Of a DNA stretch of 42,441 nucleotides, positions 41,336 through 42,441 are shown one piece after another; position 1 is the first letter of the stretch, and the number at the start of each line of letters is the position of its first letter. The position numbers and the translations under genes were made by a program. The notes below the pieces were generated by a model, which was not told the origin of the DNA, made no database searches, and saw only the letters and a program-made list of their open reading frames with translations. This DNA comes from Oligoflexia bacterium. GTDB taxonomy: Bacteria; Bdellovibrionota; Bdellovibrionia; JABDDW01. Location of the stretch: assembly GCA_020847095.1 (NCBI GenBank), contig JADLCR010000090.1, positions 1 through 42,441 on the forward strand. Reading direction: 5' to 3'.

Positions 41336-42144
41336 ATGAAAACAAATATTTTCTCTTACAGAGATTACAAAAGATTTCTTTTAGACCTCATTAAATCATC
41401 ACCGAATAATGGTAGAGGCTTGCGTAAAAAATTAGCTGAGTTTATAGGATGTCAGAATACATTCATCACACATGTTTTCTCCGAAAAAAATGAGTTAAGC
41501 TTAGAGCAAGCAGAGGCCACAGCGCGCTTTTTTGGATTAAATCGAGAAGAAACAGAGTTTTTTTGTTGCTTATTCAACACCAAAGAGCTGGCACTCAAAG
41601 TCTAAAGAAATTCTTAAAATCATCTTTAGATCAACTTACAACTAAAACAGATCTATTGAAAACTCGACTTGAGATTCCTCAGTCGCTTTCGGCAAAAGCT
41701 CAAGCTCGCTACTATAGCAGTTGGCATTATAGTGTTATTCATATGGCTTTAACAATTCCACAGTTAAATACTAGAGAAAATCTATTAAAACACTTCAATC
41801 TCTCAATGGAAAGACTTGATGAAATTCTACAATTTTTAATTCAAGAAAAAATTATTTCAAAAGAGAAAAATACCTTTAAGGTTGAAATTCCTTTTTTACA
41901 TTTAGAAAAACACTCGGATCTTGTATCAAAGCACCATTTGAATTGGAGAGTTCGAGCATTGCAATCATTCGAAGAAATTAAATCGACGGATTTACATTAT
42001 TCTCTGGCATTTACAATTTCTGAAAAAGATTGGCCTCATTTGATTGAGCATCTCATGAAATCACTTGGGGGTTGTGCTGAGATCATCAAACCCTCGAAAG
42101 AAGAAACCATAGCTGCTCTTTGTCTTGATTTATTTAAACTCTGA
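41336..42144 (+). pseudogene. TIGR02147 family protein, interrupted by a one-base frameshift
   Basis: The N-terminal part (MKTNIFSYRDYKRFLLDLI, then LRKKLAEFIGCQ) and the C-terminal part (HQRAGTQSLKKFLK onward) together make a full-length protein of about 269 residues of the TIGR02147 family, seen often in Bdellovibrionota and Fibrobacter. They lie in different frames. A run of seven Ts at 41558-41564 is the join: eight Ts would give EFFLLLIQHQRAGT. The frame therefore lacks one base. This may be a real mutation, a slippage site or a sequencing error. The family includes predicted regulators, and the N-terminus resembles a helix-turn-helix. Confidence 0.75.
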
Positions 42145-42180
42145 AAAATCAGAAAGGACGAAGCATTCGATTTATCATAT

Positions 42181-42227
42181 GTAGTGATTTAAAACCCCGT
42201 AGTGAGCACCCACTACAAAATCACTAC
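42181..42227. repeat. Nested inverted repeats
   Basis: The outer arms GTAGTGATTT (42181-42190) and AAATCACTAC (42218-42227) enclose inner arms GTAGTG (42199-42204) and CACTAC (42211-42216). Such double hairpins are found at some recombination or attachment sites. CACTAC also appears twice near 38985-39000. Confidence 0.4.
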
Positions 42228-42333
42228 AACTATGGTTATTTCGGGTGATTTTCGATGATCCTGGAGAAACAAACTTAGAGCCCTCCTCCGAACTAACTGG
42301 TTAAAAGTAAAAACAAAAACTGAAAATAAAAAG

Positions 42334-42355
42334 AAACCCGCGCGAAGCGGGTTTT
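42334..42355. terminator. Bidirectional-type terminator
   Basis: AAACCCGC and GCGGGTTT form an 8-base stem with a GCGAA loop, flanked by an A-rich left side and a short T-run on the right. It could end transcription from either direction; a gene or RNA running leftward from the right edge is possible. Confidence 0.65.
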
Positions 42356-42356
42356 A

Positions 42357-42366
42357 ATGGTGGAGG
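42357..42366. repeat. Right copy of the 10-base direct repeat
   Basis: ATGGTGGAGG matches the copy at 38926-38935. Read on the minus strand it ends CCTCCACCAT, which resembles the CCA end of a tRNA or tmRNA. The bases further right do not form a normal T-arm, so no RNA gene is called. Confidence 0.3.
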
Positions 42367-42441
42367 TGATGTAAACCCCCTATAATCAATAACTTATAGC
42401 ATTTGGGCATCACTTGGGCAATGGGAGATATTTTTGTAATA

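Noticed and set aside
42357-42441. A tRNA or tmRNA gene on the minus strand at the right edge
   Set aside because: The CCA-like end and a preceding terminator are suggestive, but no T-arm or other tRNA arm can be folded.

Overview
The window is about 42 kb of AT-rich bacterial DNA. A TIGR02147-type regulator, the many secreted or outer-envelope proteins and the lineage-restricted families suggest Bdellovibrionota or a related 'deltaproteobacterial' predator lineage; this is an inference, because no rRNA or other marker gene is present. I saw no tRNA, rRNA, CRISPR array or transposase.

Left and centre (1-29.2 kb) form one large accessory island that appears to build a modified cell-surface or exported product. 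At about 3.6-3.9 kb, on the minus strand, lie two tandem genes for 48-49 residue peptides with nearly identical C-termini (18 of 21 residues) that differ mainly at silent codon positions. They look like precursor or substrate peptides. Around them are a PqqD-like (RiPP recognition element) protein, three radical SAM proteins with N-terminal Cys-rich segments, a 2OG-Fe(II) oxygenase-like protein, an HExxH protein, an S24/S26 signal-peptidase-like protein, a CotH-like kinase fused to a degenerate GDPD domain with a beta-helix partner, a Hen1-like methyltransferase fused to a nucleotidyltransferase, and a ferritin-like (DUF455-type) protein. The island also has three glycosyltransferase genes, a full PAPS-making module (CysD, CysN, CysC) with a Stf0-like sulfotransferase, and a Wzm/Wzt-type ABC exporter. 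Several families occur twice: the glycosyltransferase plus unknown-protein pair, the multi-membrane protein with a shared C-terminal domain, and the radical SAM protein. The simplest reading is a composite pathway that makes a glycosylated, sulfated and possibly peptide-containing envelope product.

The middle right (29.4-38.9 kb) is ordinary chromosome: a divergent IF-1, a small zinc-ribbon protein, a DUF486 protein, YjdM, an ABC exporter, a type II NADH dehydrogenase, a P-loop kinase-like protein, a porin-like protein, a DUF1905 protein, a CPBP protease, and a cupin/membrane pair divergent from a TetR regulator.

The far right (39-42.4 kb) holds a toxin-antitoxin pair whose toxin frame is cut by an in-frame UGA, a secreted HExxH protein, and a TIGR02147 gene broken by one base in a run of seven Ts. 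Several palindromes and a 10-bp direct repeat lie in the flanking non-coding DNA.

Several genes (13770 +, 26611 -, 39080 +) have a -10 box six bases before the start codon and no ribosome binding site, which suggests leaderless mRNAs.
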